Assembly (NCBI GenBank): GCA_025210375.1
Contig: JAOASB010000022.1
Coordinates: 1-64,000, forward strand
Length of the DNA: 64,000 nt
Direction: 5' to 3'
Origin: Maledivibacter sp.
Lineage (GTDB): Bacteria > Bacillota > Clostridia > Peptostreptococcales > Caminicellaceae
The translations under genes were made by a program, and so were the position numbers. Of this stretch, positions 15,774 to 24,388 are shown one piece after another. The notes beneath the pieces were generated by a model. That model saw only the letters and a list, made by a program, of their open reading frames with translations. It did no database searches and had not been told where the DNA came from. The stretch's first letter is position 1; each line of letters begins with the position of its first letter.

Positions 15774-16496
15774 AACCCCCTGTTCTACAGGGGGTTCCAA
15801 AGAGCTTTAGCTTTGAGCAAAAAAAAATAAAACCTCCTTTGGTAAAATATATGTAGGTTCGCCAACCAATAAATTACAAAGGAGGTATCCGAAATGGATA
15901 AAAACAGTTTAGCACATACAAAATGGAATTGCAAATATCACATAGTGTTTGCACCAAAATACAGAAGACAAGTTATATATGGGAAAATAAAAGTTGATAT
16001 AGGGAAAATACTGAGAAAGTTATGTGAGCAAAAAGGAGTAGAAATATTAGAAGCAACAGCATGTCCAGACCATATACATATGGTACTAGCCATACCACCA
16101 AAGTATAGTGTATCAAGTATAATGGGCTACTTAAAAGGAAAGAGTTCATTGATGATATTTGATAGGCACGCAAACCTTAAATATAAATATGGAAATAGAC
16201 ATTTTTGGTGTAGAGGATACTATGTTGATACAGTGGGAAGAAATGAAAAAGCAATAAGAGAATATGTGAAGAATCAATTACAAGAAGATATAGCGAATGA
16301 CCAAATAAGTATAAAAGAATATGTTGACCCGTTTACGGGTGAGCAAGTAAACAAAGGCAAGAAAAAATAAATAAGCTGCTTTAGCAGCAGCCAGTAGAAT
16401 CAATGCAGTTGGCGAACCATTCAAAGAGCCTTAAGGCTCAAGCATGTAACATGCCCTTATAGGGCTGAGCAAACTACCCGCTGAGCGGGTAGTTTT
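15774..16496. mobile_element. IS200-type insertion sequence (tnpA only)
   Basis: The tnpA gene is flanked by hairpins typical of IS200/IS605 ends: a left stem AACCCCCTG/CAGGGGGTT at 15774-15796 and a right stem AAACTACCCGC/GCGGGTAGTTT at 16472-16496, with further small hairpins at 16427-16465. An 11-bp inverted pair, GGTTCGCCAAC at 15856-15866 and GTTGGCGAACC at 16408-16418, brackets the gene. A related subterminal sequence (CAAAGAGC...) occurs at both ends. There is no tnpB. Exact ends are uncertain because such elements make no target duplication. Confidence 0.75.
15894..16370 (+). CDS. tnpA: IS200/IS605-family Y1 (HUH) transposase TnpA
   Basis: A 158-residue transposase, full length for the IS200 group. 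The HUH motif is DHIHMVL with His60 and His62, and the catalytic tyrosine is Tyr124 in REYVKNQL. The opening HTKWNCKYHIVFAPKYRR is highly characteristic. A strong SD (AAAGGAGG) lies 8 bp before the ATG. These enzymes cut and rejoin single-stranded DNA at hairpin ends, which are present on both sides. All visible motifs are intact, so the element may be mobile. Confidence 0.97.
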   Translation: MDKNSLAHTKWNCKYHIVFAPKYRRQVIYGKIKVDIGKILRKLCEQKGVEILEATACPDHIHMVLAIPPKYSVSSIMGYLKGKSSLMIFDRHANLKYKYGNRHFWCRGYYVDTVGRNEKAIREYVKNQLQEDIANDQISIKEYVDPFTGEQVNKGKKK

Positions 16497-16694
16497 GATT
16501 AATTTATATATCATTGTAGACCTTGAAATCAAGCCAAAAATTTTAATGTGTATATTAATTATTAAGTGGGAATCTCTATAGTTTCCTATTTTCAAAAATT
16601 TATTTTTGCTATTGTTGTTTGAAATCTTTTCTATAATGAATTTTAATATTGAATACCAGAAAATGCTCATAGTTAAGTATTTTTATGGATTAAT

Positions 16695-17261
16695 TTAAAG
16701 TTTTCTATTTATTAGACCTGACTCGTAAAGAGCTTTTATAATTTCCAAGGTCTTTTTAGGAGTCAAACCCATACTTTGTAATTTCTTATGAAGTTCTATA
16801 TACTGTTCTCCGATGGTTTGTAGTTCTTCATCTTTTGAAAATATAATTTCCTTTCTATCAGTTCTTCCAAGAAGGTAATCTATACTAACATCAAAAAAAT
16901 CAGCAATTATATAAAGCGTTTCAACACTTGGAAAGGACTTTCCTTGCTCATAATAGGAAATATTGCTAGGTGATACGTTTATTACGCCAGATAACTCAGG
17001 TTGATTTAATAGTTTATCTTTTCTTAACTCTCGTAATCTATTGCCAAATACAGTTTTATCAATATCTTTATGCCCTATTAGATATTCTGTTTTTACGTTA
17101 AAATACTTAGCGATCTTATTTAACAGTTTATATGTAGGGGGTCTCATGTCTTTCTCAAAAAAGTATATGTTAGCTTCATTTACAGATAAGAATTCAGCTA
17201 ATTCAGCTTGAGTAAGACCTTTTCCTTCCCTTAAGGCTTGAAGTTTATCACCAAATTTCAT
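16695..17261 (-). CDS. Transcriptional regulator with two tandem HTH-XRE domains
   Basis: A 188-residue protein with two complete Cro/C1-type helix-turn-helix domains: residues 4-60 (LQALREGKGLTQAELAEFL...EKDMRPPTYKLLNKIAKYF) and 73-129 (LRELRKDKLLNQPELSGVI...EQGKSFPSVETLYIIADFF). A C-terminal helical segment of about 55 residues may dimerise. The SD is GAGGAG. No target gene is obvious: the gene stands alone between the IS200 element and the IS110 relic. Tandem XRE proteins are often regulators of mobile elements or lysogeny. A second, unrelated tandem-XRE gene lies at 20964. Confidence 0.88.
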   Translation of the reverse strand: MKFGDKLQALREGKGLTQAELAEFLSVNEANIYFFEKDMRPPTYKLLNKIAKYFNVKTEYLIGHKDIDKTVFGNRLRELRKDKLLNQPELSGVINVSPSNISYYEQGKSFPSVETLYIIADFFDVSIDYLLGRTDRKEIIFSKDEELQTIGEQYIELHKKLQSMGLTPKKTLEIIKALYESGLINRKL

Positions 17262-17284
17262 ATATCACATCTCCTCGTATAATA

Positions 17285-17601
17285 AATTTAAGTTATAAAT
17301 TTTCTTCTATTGACTTGGATATTGAACCCTATTCCTAGGTGATAGAAATATGGAATTAGGATCTATCTGGATTAAGGCTATCATCTCCTGCAGCAAGACT
17401 CTGTCTCCCAACTTACGGTTGTACTGTAAACTTAAAAGCTATATCTCTTGCCTGTCATACCTAATGTTAGCAGCTTCGGAGCAGCTTATGATAGGCAGGT
17501 ATTGAATACTCATAAGCGAGGTTGTTGCCATCCTGTTGGTAACTAGGGATAGGTTTCAGTATCCAAGCCGTTACAAATTCATAGAAAGGAGGGGCCTATC
17601 C
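17285..17601 (+). ncRNA. Left-end noncoding region of IS110 element, possible bridge RNA relic
   Basis: IS110-family elements carry a structured noncoding segment before the recombinase gene, from which the bridge RNA is made. Here about 315 bp upstream of the recombinase remnant contain no ORF but a clear imperfect hairpin, GCCTGTCATA (17450-17459) with TATGATAGGC (17487-17496), whose loop has CAGCTTCGGAGCAGC. Position and structure fit a bridge RNA. The identity is inference and its ends are unknown. Confidence 0.4.
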
Positions 17602-18410
17602 ATGAAATTGTTTGTTGGTATTGATGTTAGTTCTGAAAAACTTGACACTTGTTTTCTCAATAGTGAAGATCATATTTTGCTTGAAATTTCACTTCAAAAT
17701 AATATTGTTGGTGCTGGTGAAATTAAAGATAATATTATTAGGTTTACTGAACACATCTAGTGCGATCGCATCATTGTTGGTATAGAAGCCACTTCTGTTT
17801 ACAGTTTTCATTCTTCAACTTCCTTAGCAGAAGATGCTGAACTGGGGTCTTTAGGAATCGAAGTTTTTGTCATGAAAGCCATTAGAGACTCTTATCGCTT
17901 AGGAAAAGTCATGTAGGATTCCATCGATGTTGTGTTGGCCTCATACGTTATGATGATCAAAACTATAAAAAAGCAGATTAAAGAATTTGATAAAGTCATT
18001 CAGAAACTGTTTGAGATTCTTCCCGAATCTAAATCATTGCCAGGTATCGGACCAGTTTATGCTACTGGCATCATGGCTAAAATTGGTCAAATTAAATGCT
18101 TTGAAAACGAAGCTAAAATTGCCAAATATGATGGTGTTTACTGTAAATGAAAAAATATATAAATTTTAAATCTGAAAGAACTACCATGACCAAAACGGGG
18201 AATCATTACCTTCGTTATTACTTGATTGAAGCTACCAATTCAGTTATGCGAAATGAACCGGTTTATAGAGAATACTATCTCAAAAAGTATCATTAATTTC
18301 CCAAACATCAACATAGAAGAGATCTCGTCATTACCGCAAGAAAATTTGTGCGCATGGGGGATGTGCTGCTAGGCAATCACCAACTTTATGCACCGGAAAG
18401 GAGTGTATAA
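17602..18410 (+). pseudogene. IS110-family recombinase, decayed
   Basis: Starts at ATG 17602 after AGGAGGGG. The first segment, MKLFVGIDVSSEKLDTC, is the RuvC-like start of IS110 recombinases. A TAG at 17758 interrupts the frame, which continues with IIVGIEATSVYSF and meets another TAG near 17914. A deletion follows; the next part (about 17932-18150) holds the helical segment and LPGIGPVYATGIMAKIG, and then a shifted frame gives GNHYLRYYLIEATNSV and KHQHRRDLVITARKFVR up to TAA at 18410. The serine-containing C-terminal motif is damaged. At least two stops and one or two frameshifts make it non-functional. Confidence 0.9.
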
Positions 18411-18666
18411 TATCGAATAAACTTCGATACGTAATCCTTTCGTTTTAAGCCTAATTTGCCTTAGATTTATTAAGTGACTCTTTTTTTAGCAAATTTTTTC
18501 ATGAATCCAGTAAAAAATTACCTGTTTCCATCTTGACTTATTACCACAAGTCTTTCGTATAGGGATATTTTATCAAATATAGGAAAAATAGAGAAGGAAT
18601 ATATCAAAATATGTAGAATATATTATTTGGATGTTGTCTGAAAATATATGTACAAAGGTGAGTGCT

Positions 18667-19104
18667 ATGAAACAAAGTTTGTCTGATGAGTATTTAATAG
18701 AATGTTTAAAGACGTATATAAAAAAGAATAATGAAGTTCCTACTAGAAAAAAATTCACAAAATATAACAAGCAAGTGGCAAATGCAATAGGAAATAGATG
18801 GGGCTGGAATGAAGGAATAAGAAAAACGGGTTTTGAGCCTAAAAATATTCACGTAAAACTTTACAAACAGTTTTATAGAGTAGATATTAATACCATGCTT
18901 GAGATGACAAAATTAGTAATCAATGAATTCTTATCTGAAAACAAAAGACTACCAAAGTCAAGAGAGTTTGAGAAGCTAGACATGCCATATTTTAGGTTCT
19001 ATTACGAGAAATATAGATGTACTTATACTGAATTTCTAATTGAAATATGTGGTTATGATGAGGAATTTCTAAGTTGTATTAGCAAAAACAAAGCTAATAC
19101 ATAA
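18667..19104 (+). CDS. Protein with two homing-endonuclease-associated repeats
   Basis: A 145-residue protein. The start is taken at ATG 18667 because AAAGGTGAG precedes it; an in-frame ATG at 18631 has no SD. Two repeats are visible: residues about 6-52 (ECLKTYIKKNNEVPTRKKF ... GWNEGIRKTGFEP) and about 73-125 (LVINEFLSENKRLPKSREF ... EFLIEICGYD). Both fit the homing-endonuclease-associated repeat pattern of a long helix, a P(T/K)(R/S)..F turn, a W or Y and a G at the end. These repeats bind DNA in HNH and GIY-YIG nucleases, but no nuclease domain is present here. It could be a stand-alone DNA-binding protein or the surviving part of a homing gene. Confidence 0.7.
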   Translation: MKQSLSDEYLIECLKTYIKKNNEVPTRKKFTKYNKQVANAIGNRWGWNEGIRKTGFEPKNIHVKLYKQFYRVDINTMLEMTKLVINEFLSENKRLPKSREFEKLDMPYFRFYYEKYRCTYTEFLIEICGYDEEFLSCISKNKANT

Positions 19105-19246
19105 AGTGAAGTTAGTATTTTTCTTATGATAGTTTGAATGAGTATATAGGGTGGTAGTTAAAATAAAACTTGTCATTCTAAAGGGTGTTATGTAAAATGA
19201 TAGATGGATATACAATAATTACTTTGACAACGATGGGGGAATAGAA

Positions 19247-20851
19247 ATGAAAAAAAGAATATCAATTATGTTAACTGTTATTTTAGTACTTTCTTTATTT
19301 GTACCAACTTATGCAAAAGAGCCAGTAAAGGTTTCTGTAGATGGCAAGATATTAGAGTTTGATGTACCACCTACGATTATTGAGGGTACAACGTTAGTGC
19401 CTGTAAGAGCAATATTTGAATCTCTTGGGGTTACAGTAGGATGGGATAATGAAACTAGGACTGTTATTGGTGAAAAAGATAATCTAAGAATTGAATTACC
19501 AATAGACAGCAAATTTGCTAAAAAAGGAAATGAACAAATCGAATTAGATGTTCCAGCGACTATTGTAAATGAAAGCACAATGGTTCCAGCCAAATTTATA
19601 GCAGAATCAGTTGGAGCAAAGGTGACTTGGGATAATGATACAAGAACTGTTGTTATTGTATCATCAGTAGGTCCTCAGGTAAAAGTACATTTTATAGATG
19701 TTGGACAAGGTGATGCAATACTAATAGAATATGAAAAGTTTCATGCATTGATTGATGCAGGCGATAACAATGCAGAAGAGACAGTGGTTAATTACTTAAA
19801 AGAAAATAATGTAGACGACTTAGAGCTTTTTGTAGCTACACATTCACATGCTGATCATATTGGCGGTGCTGATGCTGTATTAAATGCATATGATGCTGAA
19901 TTTATAGTTGATTGTGATTGGATTGATGAATCAAAAACTTTTGAAGATTATAAAAATGCTATGATAAAAGATTCTTCTGATGGAAAGACGATATATAGAA
20001 ATAATGATAGTGATATCAGTATTTCTATTAATCCTGATGGTTCACAACCTACATATACTGAAAATGAAGATATGACTATCAAGATTATAGGAAATCAAAT
20101 AAACGACGATTCTAATAATAGTAGTACAGTTGTACTATTAGACGTTGGAGATATAGAATTTTTATTTACAGGTGACTTAGAAGAACAAGGGGAAAAGGCA
20201 CTATTAGATAAATTGTCTGATGTAGAAGTATTAAAGGTAGGACACCATGGTTCAAGAACTGCTACAGCTCTAGAGTTTTTAAATAAAGTCAAGCCTGAAG
20301 TAGCAGTTATATCGGCAGGAGAAAATAATAAGTATGGACATCCTCATGCTGAAACTCTTGAAAAATTGCAAAATAAAAATGTAGAGATATACGGAACTTG
20401 GATATCTGGGGATATAGTAGTAACAACAGATGGAAATACATATAAGGTAAGCACGGATGAGGAGATATCAACTACTAATGCAGAACCAACTACTAATGCA
20501 GAACCAACTACTAAAGTACCTTCTATTAATAAAGAAGAAACTGTAGCGGTTAGTCAAAACTCAGATGTAGTAATTGAGAGTATTGATCTAGATGGAGAAA
20601 TTGTAAAAATAAAAAATAATGGAACAAATGATATAGATATATCTGGATGGAAGCTAGTTAGTGTTAAAGGAAATCAAACATATAATATACCTAGTGGAAC
20701 GATTATTAAAGCCGGAGCTACTTTAACGATTGCTAGTGGTAAAAAAGCTACAGGGGATTTAAAATGGAGTGGAGCGTACATTTGGAATAATGATGGAGAT
20801 CCAGGAGTATTATATGATAAAGCTGGTAATGAAGTTTCTAGATTTGAATAG
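19247..20851 (+). CDS. Secreted metallo-beta-lactamase-fold hydrolase with lamin-tail domain
   Basis: A 534-residue exported protein. After the signal peptide (MKKRISIMLTVILVLSLFV, cut near TYA) come two copper-amine-oxidase-N-like modules (about 28-76 and 82-138, each with VPVRAIFESLGV- or VPAKFIAESVGA-type cores). A ComEC/Rec2-like metallo-beta-lactamase domain (about 145-420) follows, with metal ligands in THSHADHIGG (His199, His201, Asp203, His204), TGDLEE and VGHHGSR. A linker with the repeat TTNAEP leads to a C-terminal lamin-tail (LTD) domain (about 445-534). ComEC-type MBL domains are linked to DNA degradation, so an extracellular nuclease or phosphodiesterase is likely. Unlike ComEC it has no competence membrane domain. 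A terminator follows. Confidence 0.92.
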   Translation: MKKRISIMLTVILVLSLFVPTYAKEPVKVSVDGKILEFDVPPTIIEGTTLVPVRAIFESLGVTVGWDNETRTVIGEKDNLRIELPIDSKFAKKGNEQIELDVPATIVNESTMVPAKFIAESVGAKVTWDNDTRTVVIVSSVGPQVKVHFIDVGQGDAILIEYEKFHALIDAGDNNAEETVVNYLKENNVDDLELFVATHSHADHIGGADAVLNAYDAEFIVDCDWIDESKTFEDYKNAMIKDSSDGKTIYRNNDSDISISINPDGSQPTYTENEDMTIKIIGNQINDDSNNSSTVVLLDVGDIEFLFTGDLEEQGEKALLDKLSDVEVLKVGHHGSRTATALEFLNKVKPEVAVISAGENNKYGHPHAETLEKLQNKNVEIYGTWISGDIVVTTDGNTYKVSTDEEISTTNAEPTTNAEPTTKVPSINKEETVAVSQNSDVVIESIDLDGEIVKIKNNGTNDIDISGWKLVSVKGNQTYNIPSGTIIKAGATLTIASGKKATGDLKWSGAYIWNNDGDPGVLYDKAGNEVSRFE

Positions 20852-20864
20852 TTGAAAGAGAATT

Positions 20865-20890
20865 AGACCAGGGTAGACCTGGTCTTTTAC
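20865..20890 (+). terminator. Terminator after the MBL-fold protein gene
   Basis: AGACCAGG (20865-20872), loop GTAGA, CCTGGTCT (20878-20885), then TTT: an 8-bp perfect stem with a U-run, 13 bp after the stop codon. Confidence 0.85.
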
Positions 20891-20963
20891 TCTAATTGCT
20901 TAAAATATTATATACTATACTATATAAAATTAGTAATATATGGTAAAAAATCGTGTTTCTTCT

Positions 20964-21500
20964 TTATAATAAAGATTTATAGTCAATTGCTGCATATATT
21001 AATTTGAGTGTCTCAGAATTACCTTTAATATTGCCATCCTCATAGTCTTTAATTGTTGACTTATGAAGATTACATATATGGGCTAATTCTTCTTGGGAAA
21101 GGCCTTTTATCAACCTATATTTTTTAATTATTTGACCTGGCGTATCTTCGGACATGCCATCAATTCTTAATAATTCCCTTGGGGAGGTGTTTAAGCTTTT
21201 ACATAATTTCCTTACTGTTGACATGTTAGGAAAAGATGAATCAGTTTCTACATTATATAGAGTAGTTTCAGTTAAGCCAGATTTTATGGCCAATTCTTTT
21301 TTATTCATTTTATATTTCTTTCTAAGTTTAGTAACACGCTGACCAAGAGTAGTTTCTGGAAGGTTTTCATAGTCATTTAACGTACATTCAATTCTAAAAG
21401 TTTTGTATTTTGCTAATGCAAGCTTGTCCCTGTGGTTATTATAATGATCCCAAAAATGAATGCAGCTGTACACCCTATCAAGTAAGAAAGTATTTGTCAA
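20964..21500 (-). CDS. Tandem HTH-XRE regulator with altered 5' end
   Basis: Two Cro/C1-type HTH domains are clear: LRKKYKMNKKELAIKSGLTE...VRKLCKSLN and IKKYRLIKGLSQEELAHICNL...LKLIYAAI. They are preceded by FRIECTLNDYENLPETTLGQRV. The frame is open to an ATG at 21500, but the first 26 or so codons are antisense to the yifB remnant on the other strand and no SD is visible, so the natural 5' end was probably lost where the two genes were joined near 21415. Expression is doubtful. It differs in sequence from the tandem-XRE protein at 16695. There is no adjacent target gene. Confidence 0.6.
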   Translation of the reverse strand: MTNTFLLDRVYSCIHFWDHYNNHRDKLALAKYKTFRIECTLNDYENLPETTLGQRVTKLRKKYKMNKKELAIKSGLTETTLYNVETDSSFPNMSTVRKLCKSLNTSPRELLRIDGMSEDTPGQIIKKYRLIKGLSQEELAHICNLHKSTIKDYEDGNIKGNSETLKLIYAAIDYKSLL

Positions 21501-21907
21501 AGATATCTGGGCCCCTTTTAGATCGCATTGATATGCATATAGAGGTATTCCCGGTTGAATATAAGGACCTAGTTGGTAAAACTAAGAATAGAAGCTCAAG
21601 GGAAATTAAGGGAAATGTAGACAAAGCCAGGAAGGTACAAATGAATAGATATGTAAAGGAAAGAATAAGATGTAATTCACAGCTTTCTCCAAAGCTTATA
21701 AAGAAATACTGTAGGCTAGGGGAGCAGGAGAATAATTTACTTGAAACAGCTTTCAAAAAGTTGAGATTAAGTGCCCGGTCATATAGTAAGATAATTAAAC
21801 TAAGCAGAACAATTGCTGACCTAGATAACAGTAAAGATATTGAATTAAAACATTTAACGGAATCAATTCAATATAGGAGCTTGGATAAAAGTTTTTGGAA
21901 TGTCTAA
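21410..21907 (+). pseudogene. yifB: yifB/comM Mg-chelatase-like ATPase, 3' remnant
   Basis: The frame reads CPCGYYNDPKNECSCTPYQV, then KYLSKISGPLLDRIDMHIEV and a C-terminal helical domain ending LSRTIADLDNSKDIELKHLTESIQYR. This is the last third of YifB/ComM. The full protein has about 510 residues; the N-terminal Lon-like domain and the Walker A and B motifs are missing. Similarity stops abruptly at about 21420, where the leftward XRE gene begins. In Clostridia yifB normally stands just upstream of dprA, as this remnant does, so this is the native locus cut by the accessory region. Confidence 0.88.
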
Positions 21908-22051
21908 AGACATATATATAGGAGAAGTCACATATGTTTTCATATAGGTCTTTATCTTAACAAAGAAAGCATAAAACAGGTTTATAAACGAAACTTATAA
22001 TAAAAAAGACGTTGGAGGACGTTTTTATTAAAAACTAGGAGAAGAAAAATA

Positions 22052-23134
22052 ATGAATGATAAAGATTATATTATTTGGCTTAATTCTGTATATGGAATAG
22101 GGCATAGAACAATTGAAGGATTCATAAAATACTTTGGTTCCCTTGAAGGCGTATGGAAGGCACCTGCAAGTGAGATATATAAATTTCCTAAGCTAAGAAA
22201 AAAAGTGGCCGATAGATTATTAGAAACTAGAAATAAGGATTTTATAGATAGAAATAGGGAAGAACTAGAATTGAAGAATATAAAATATATGATAAGCAGT
22301 GATAAGTCGTATCCTGAAATATTAAGAAATATCAAAGCTGCTCCCCATATACTGTACATGAAGGGTAAAATAGAGAAAGAAGATCACAATGCTTTAGCCA
22401 TAGTTGGTTCACGTAAGTGTACTTCATATGGTAAAAATATTGCTTATAAGTTCGCAAAGGAATTAGCTGGGTATGGAATTACTATTGTCAGTGGAATGGC
22501 ATATGGAATTGATTCAGCAGCCCATAGAGGTGCCCTAGACGGTGGAGGAAGAACCATATCCGTTTTAGGATGTGGCGTTGATATATGTTATCCTAAAAGC
22601 AATAATAATCTGATGAGAGAAATAATAGAAAATGGTGCGGTAATATCAGAATATCCCTTAGGAACTGAGCCTACTTCTGGAAATTTTCCCAGAAGAAATA
22701 GAATAATATCCGGTCTTAGTAAAGGTGTATTAGTTGTTGAAGCCGGACTGAAAAGTGGCTCTTTGATAACAATTGATTATGCCTTAGATCAAGGTAAGGA
22801 TGTGTTTGCAGTTCCCGGTAATATAAATTGCAGTGTGAGTAAAGGTACAAACAGATTAATAAAGGAGGGTGCAAAGCCTGTTACATGCGTAGAAGACATA
22901 CTTGAAGAGTACAATATTACTAAAAAAAGCTGTAATGGAGAAGATAAATATAATGATCTTAGTGAATCAGAAAGATTAGTTATGGACATAGTAGAAAAAA
23001 AGCAGCCCATACATGTAGATATGATATCTTCCATATTACATTTTAATCCTGCAACAATTAACAGTTTGATTACTATTTTGGAAATAAAGGATCTAATAGA
23101 ACAATTGCCAGGTAAAATCATTATACTAAAATAA
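22052..23134 (+). CDS. dprA: DNA processing protein DprA (Smf)
   Basis: A 360-residue DprA, which binds single-stranded DNA and loads RecA during transformation. An N-terminal helix-hairpin-helix-like part (YGIGHRTIEGFIKYFGS) precedes the Rossmann core, with the family motifs AIVGSRKCTSYG, VSGMAYGIDSAAHRGAL, NFPRRNRIISGLS, GSLITIDYALDQG and VFAVPGN. A C-terminal winged-helix (about residues 295-360, DLSESERLVMDIVEKKQPIH) completes the usual length. It lies 145 bp after the yifB remnant and before topA, the standard clostridial order. The SD before the ATG is GGAGAAG. Confidence 0.97.
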   Translation: MNDKDYIIWLNSVYGIGHRTIEGFIKYFGSLEGVWKAPASEIYKFPKLRKKVADRLLETRNKDFIDRNREELELKNIKYMISSDKSYPEILRNIKAAPHILYMKGKIEKEDHNALAIVGSRKCTSYGKNIAYKFAKELAGYGITIVSGMAYGIDSAAHRGALDGGGRTISVLGCGVDICYPKSNNNLMREIIENGAVISEYPLGTEPTSGNFPRRNRIISGLSKGVLVVEAGLKSGSLITIDYALDQGKDVFAVPGNINCSVSKGTNRLIKEGAKPVTCVEDILEEYNITKKSCNGEDKYNDLSESERLVMDIVEKKQPIHVDMISSILHFNPATINSLITILEIKDLIEQLPGKIIILK

Positions 23135-23377
23135 TCAAAATTACTTCTTAACTTCACTTATTTATTTTTTTCACATGCCTAACTTAGTCTAAATAATTCT
23201 GTTTTTGTTGAAATTATGCTAGTGTTGTGTTATTATACACATTGCCCTGGGAATAAAACTATTTCCATACTAAAGAAATATTCTGAATTTTTTATCTGAA
23301 ACAAAAAATATTGATTAGTGGAATTGCTAATAGACAATACTAATGGTAATAATATTTTTAACTGAGGAGGTAGAAAG

Positions 23378-23749
23378 TTGAAGAAATATATTATATTAGT
23401 TTTTTCTATAATTATGTGTTTATCAGTAATTGGCTGTGCATCACAAAATGAAGATGAAGTTAAAGATATAAATATGGATGAATTTGAGGAATCCATGTCA
23501 CGTAAATATGATTTGCAAAAAATAGATATAAAAGAAGATGAATCTAATAAAAAAATGACCATAGAATATTTTTTTAATGCGGGTGCATCGGAAACGGATA
23601 TGACTGCGGTTAAATTTGAGTCATTAGTTTATTATAAACCCCGTGAAAATAAATATGATATTTTAAATGTAAACATCTACAATAAAGATAATAAACTAGT
23701 AAAAAGCTATGAATATGCAGATCAGAAATGGACTGAGACTAACAAATAG
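23378..23749 (+). CDS. Small lipoprotein
   Basis: A 123-residue protein with TTG start preceded by GAGGAGG. The signal sequence KKYIILVFSIIMCLSVIGC ends in a lipobox (SVIGC), so Cys at about residue 20 is probably lipidated and the protein is held on the outer face of the membrane. The mature part is acidic at first (EDEVKDINMDEFEE), then beta-rich with YFFNAGASETDMTAV and YYKPRENKYDILNVNIY. I do not recognise a family. A hairpin terminator overlaps its stop codon, so it is a one-gene unit between dprA and topA. Confidence 0.85.
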   Translation: MKKYIILVFSIIMCLSVIGCASQNEDEVKDINMDEFEESMSRKYDLQKIDIKEDESNKKMTIEYFFNAGASETDMTAVKFESLVYYKPRENKYDILNVNIYNKDNKLVKSYEYADQKWTETNK

Positions 23750-23771
23750 CCGCTTGGTAAAGCGGTTATTT
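23744..23771 (+). terminator. Terminator of the lipoprotein gene, first copy
   Basis: AGCCGCTT/AAGCGGTT stem with a 4-nt loop followed by ATTT; it includes the TAG stop at 23747-23749. The 28-bp sequence recurs at 23923-23950 with one difference. Confidence 0.75.
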
Positions 23772-23922
23772 CAGATTGTTGACAAAGTCAACAAGATGTC
23801 AGGCCGCCTAACAATTCGAAGTTCGAGGCGTGCTGAAACCGAGAGGCCGTAGCGTATACGGACATACGTAAGGATTCTTGGGTGAAGCAACAACGAAGAA
23901 ATTCGGGTTTTGAGGCAGCCTG
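23772..23922. repeat. Structured 151-bp insert within a duplicated terminator
   Basis: Between two nearly identical copies of the 28-bp terminator lie 151 bp of GC-richer sequence. It begins with a perfect hairpin, TTGTTGAC-AAA-GTCAACAA at 23776-23794. From 23799 the ends TCAGGCCGCCT and AGGCAGCCTGA (23913-23923) are inverted repeats matching at 10 of 11. Inside are CGAAGTTCG and CGTAT/ATACG hairpins and the motif GAGAGGCCGTAGCG. No ORF is present. Sequences like this recur between genes in clostridial genomes as I remember, but I cannot name the family. It may be a mobile palindromic element or a structured RNA. Confidence 0.6.
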
Positions 23923-23950
23923 AAATAGCCGCTTAGTAAAGCGGTTATTT
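23923..23950 (+). terminator. Terminator, second copy (duplicated)
   Basis: AAATAGCCGCTTAGTAAAGC and the rest of a 28-bp copy of 23744-23771 with a single G-to-A change in the loop, followed by TTTTATTT. It is probably a target duplication produced by the insert between the copies. Confidence 0.7.
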
Positions 23951-24324
23951 TATTTGAATTTTTTATAAATTCATAATATAAAGAAGGATTTCTTGTTAAT
24001 TAATAGAATAATAAATTAATTCCATATTTAGAACAATGAAAGAACATAATCAAATTATGGTAAACTAAATAGAAATAGTTAATAATTTTGTCTTGATAAA
24101 AAAATAAGAATTAAAATATACTTCTAATGATTTGATAATAATATAAATGTAGACATAATTACTATTTTAGACTATACTATTTTAGAAGTTATAAAAAAAC
24201 AGTTGACAAATATCAAAGTTTAGTTATATCCTACAATTGTTAAATAAAAGGCAAAATTATGGAATTGTTAAGTAAAACTAATTAGTAAGTAACAAAATTT
24301 TAACAAAAAAAATTGCAATAAGTT
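23951..24324. other. AT-rich region upstream of topA
   Basis: About 370 bp without a gene. A candidate additional promoter is TTGACA at 24203-24208, an 18-bp spacer and TATCCT at 24227-24232. Otherwise only A/T-rich sequence is seen. Confidence 0.5.
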
Positions 24325-24353
24325 TTGAAATTGTTGAAATTTTTTGATATAAT
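24325..24353 (+). promoter_or_regulatory. topA promoter
   Basis: TTGAAA at 24325-24330, 17-bp spacer, TATAAT at 24348-24353: a near-consensus SigA promoter 35 bp before the start codon of topA. Confidence 0.75.
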
Positions 24354-24388
24354 AACTTTCATTGTGAAGTAATTTCGGAGGTGCAAAA

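Noticed and set aside
17987..18169. 60-codon frame in another phase inside the IS110 relic
   Set aside because: The neighbouring phase carries the IS110 motif LPGIGP; this one is a shadow.
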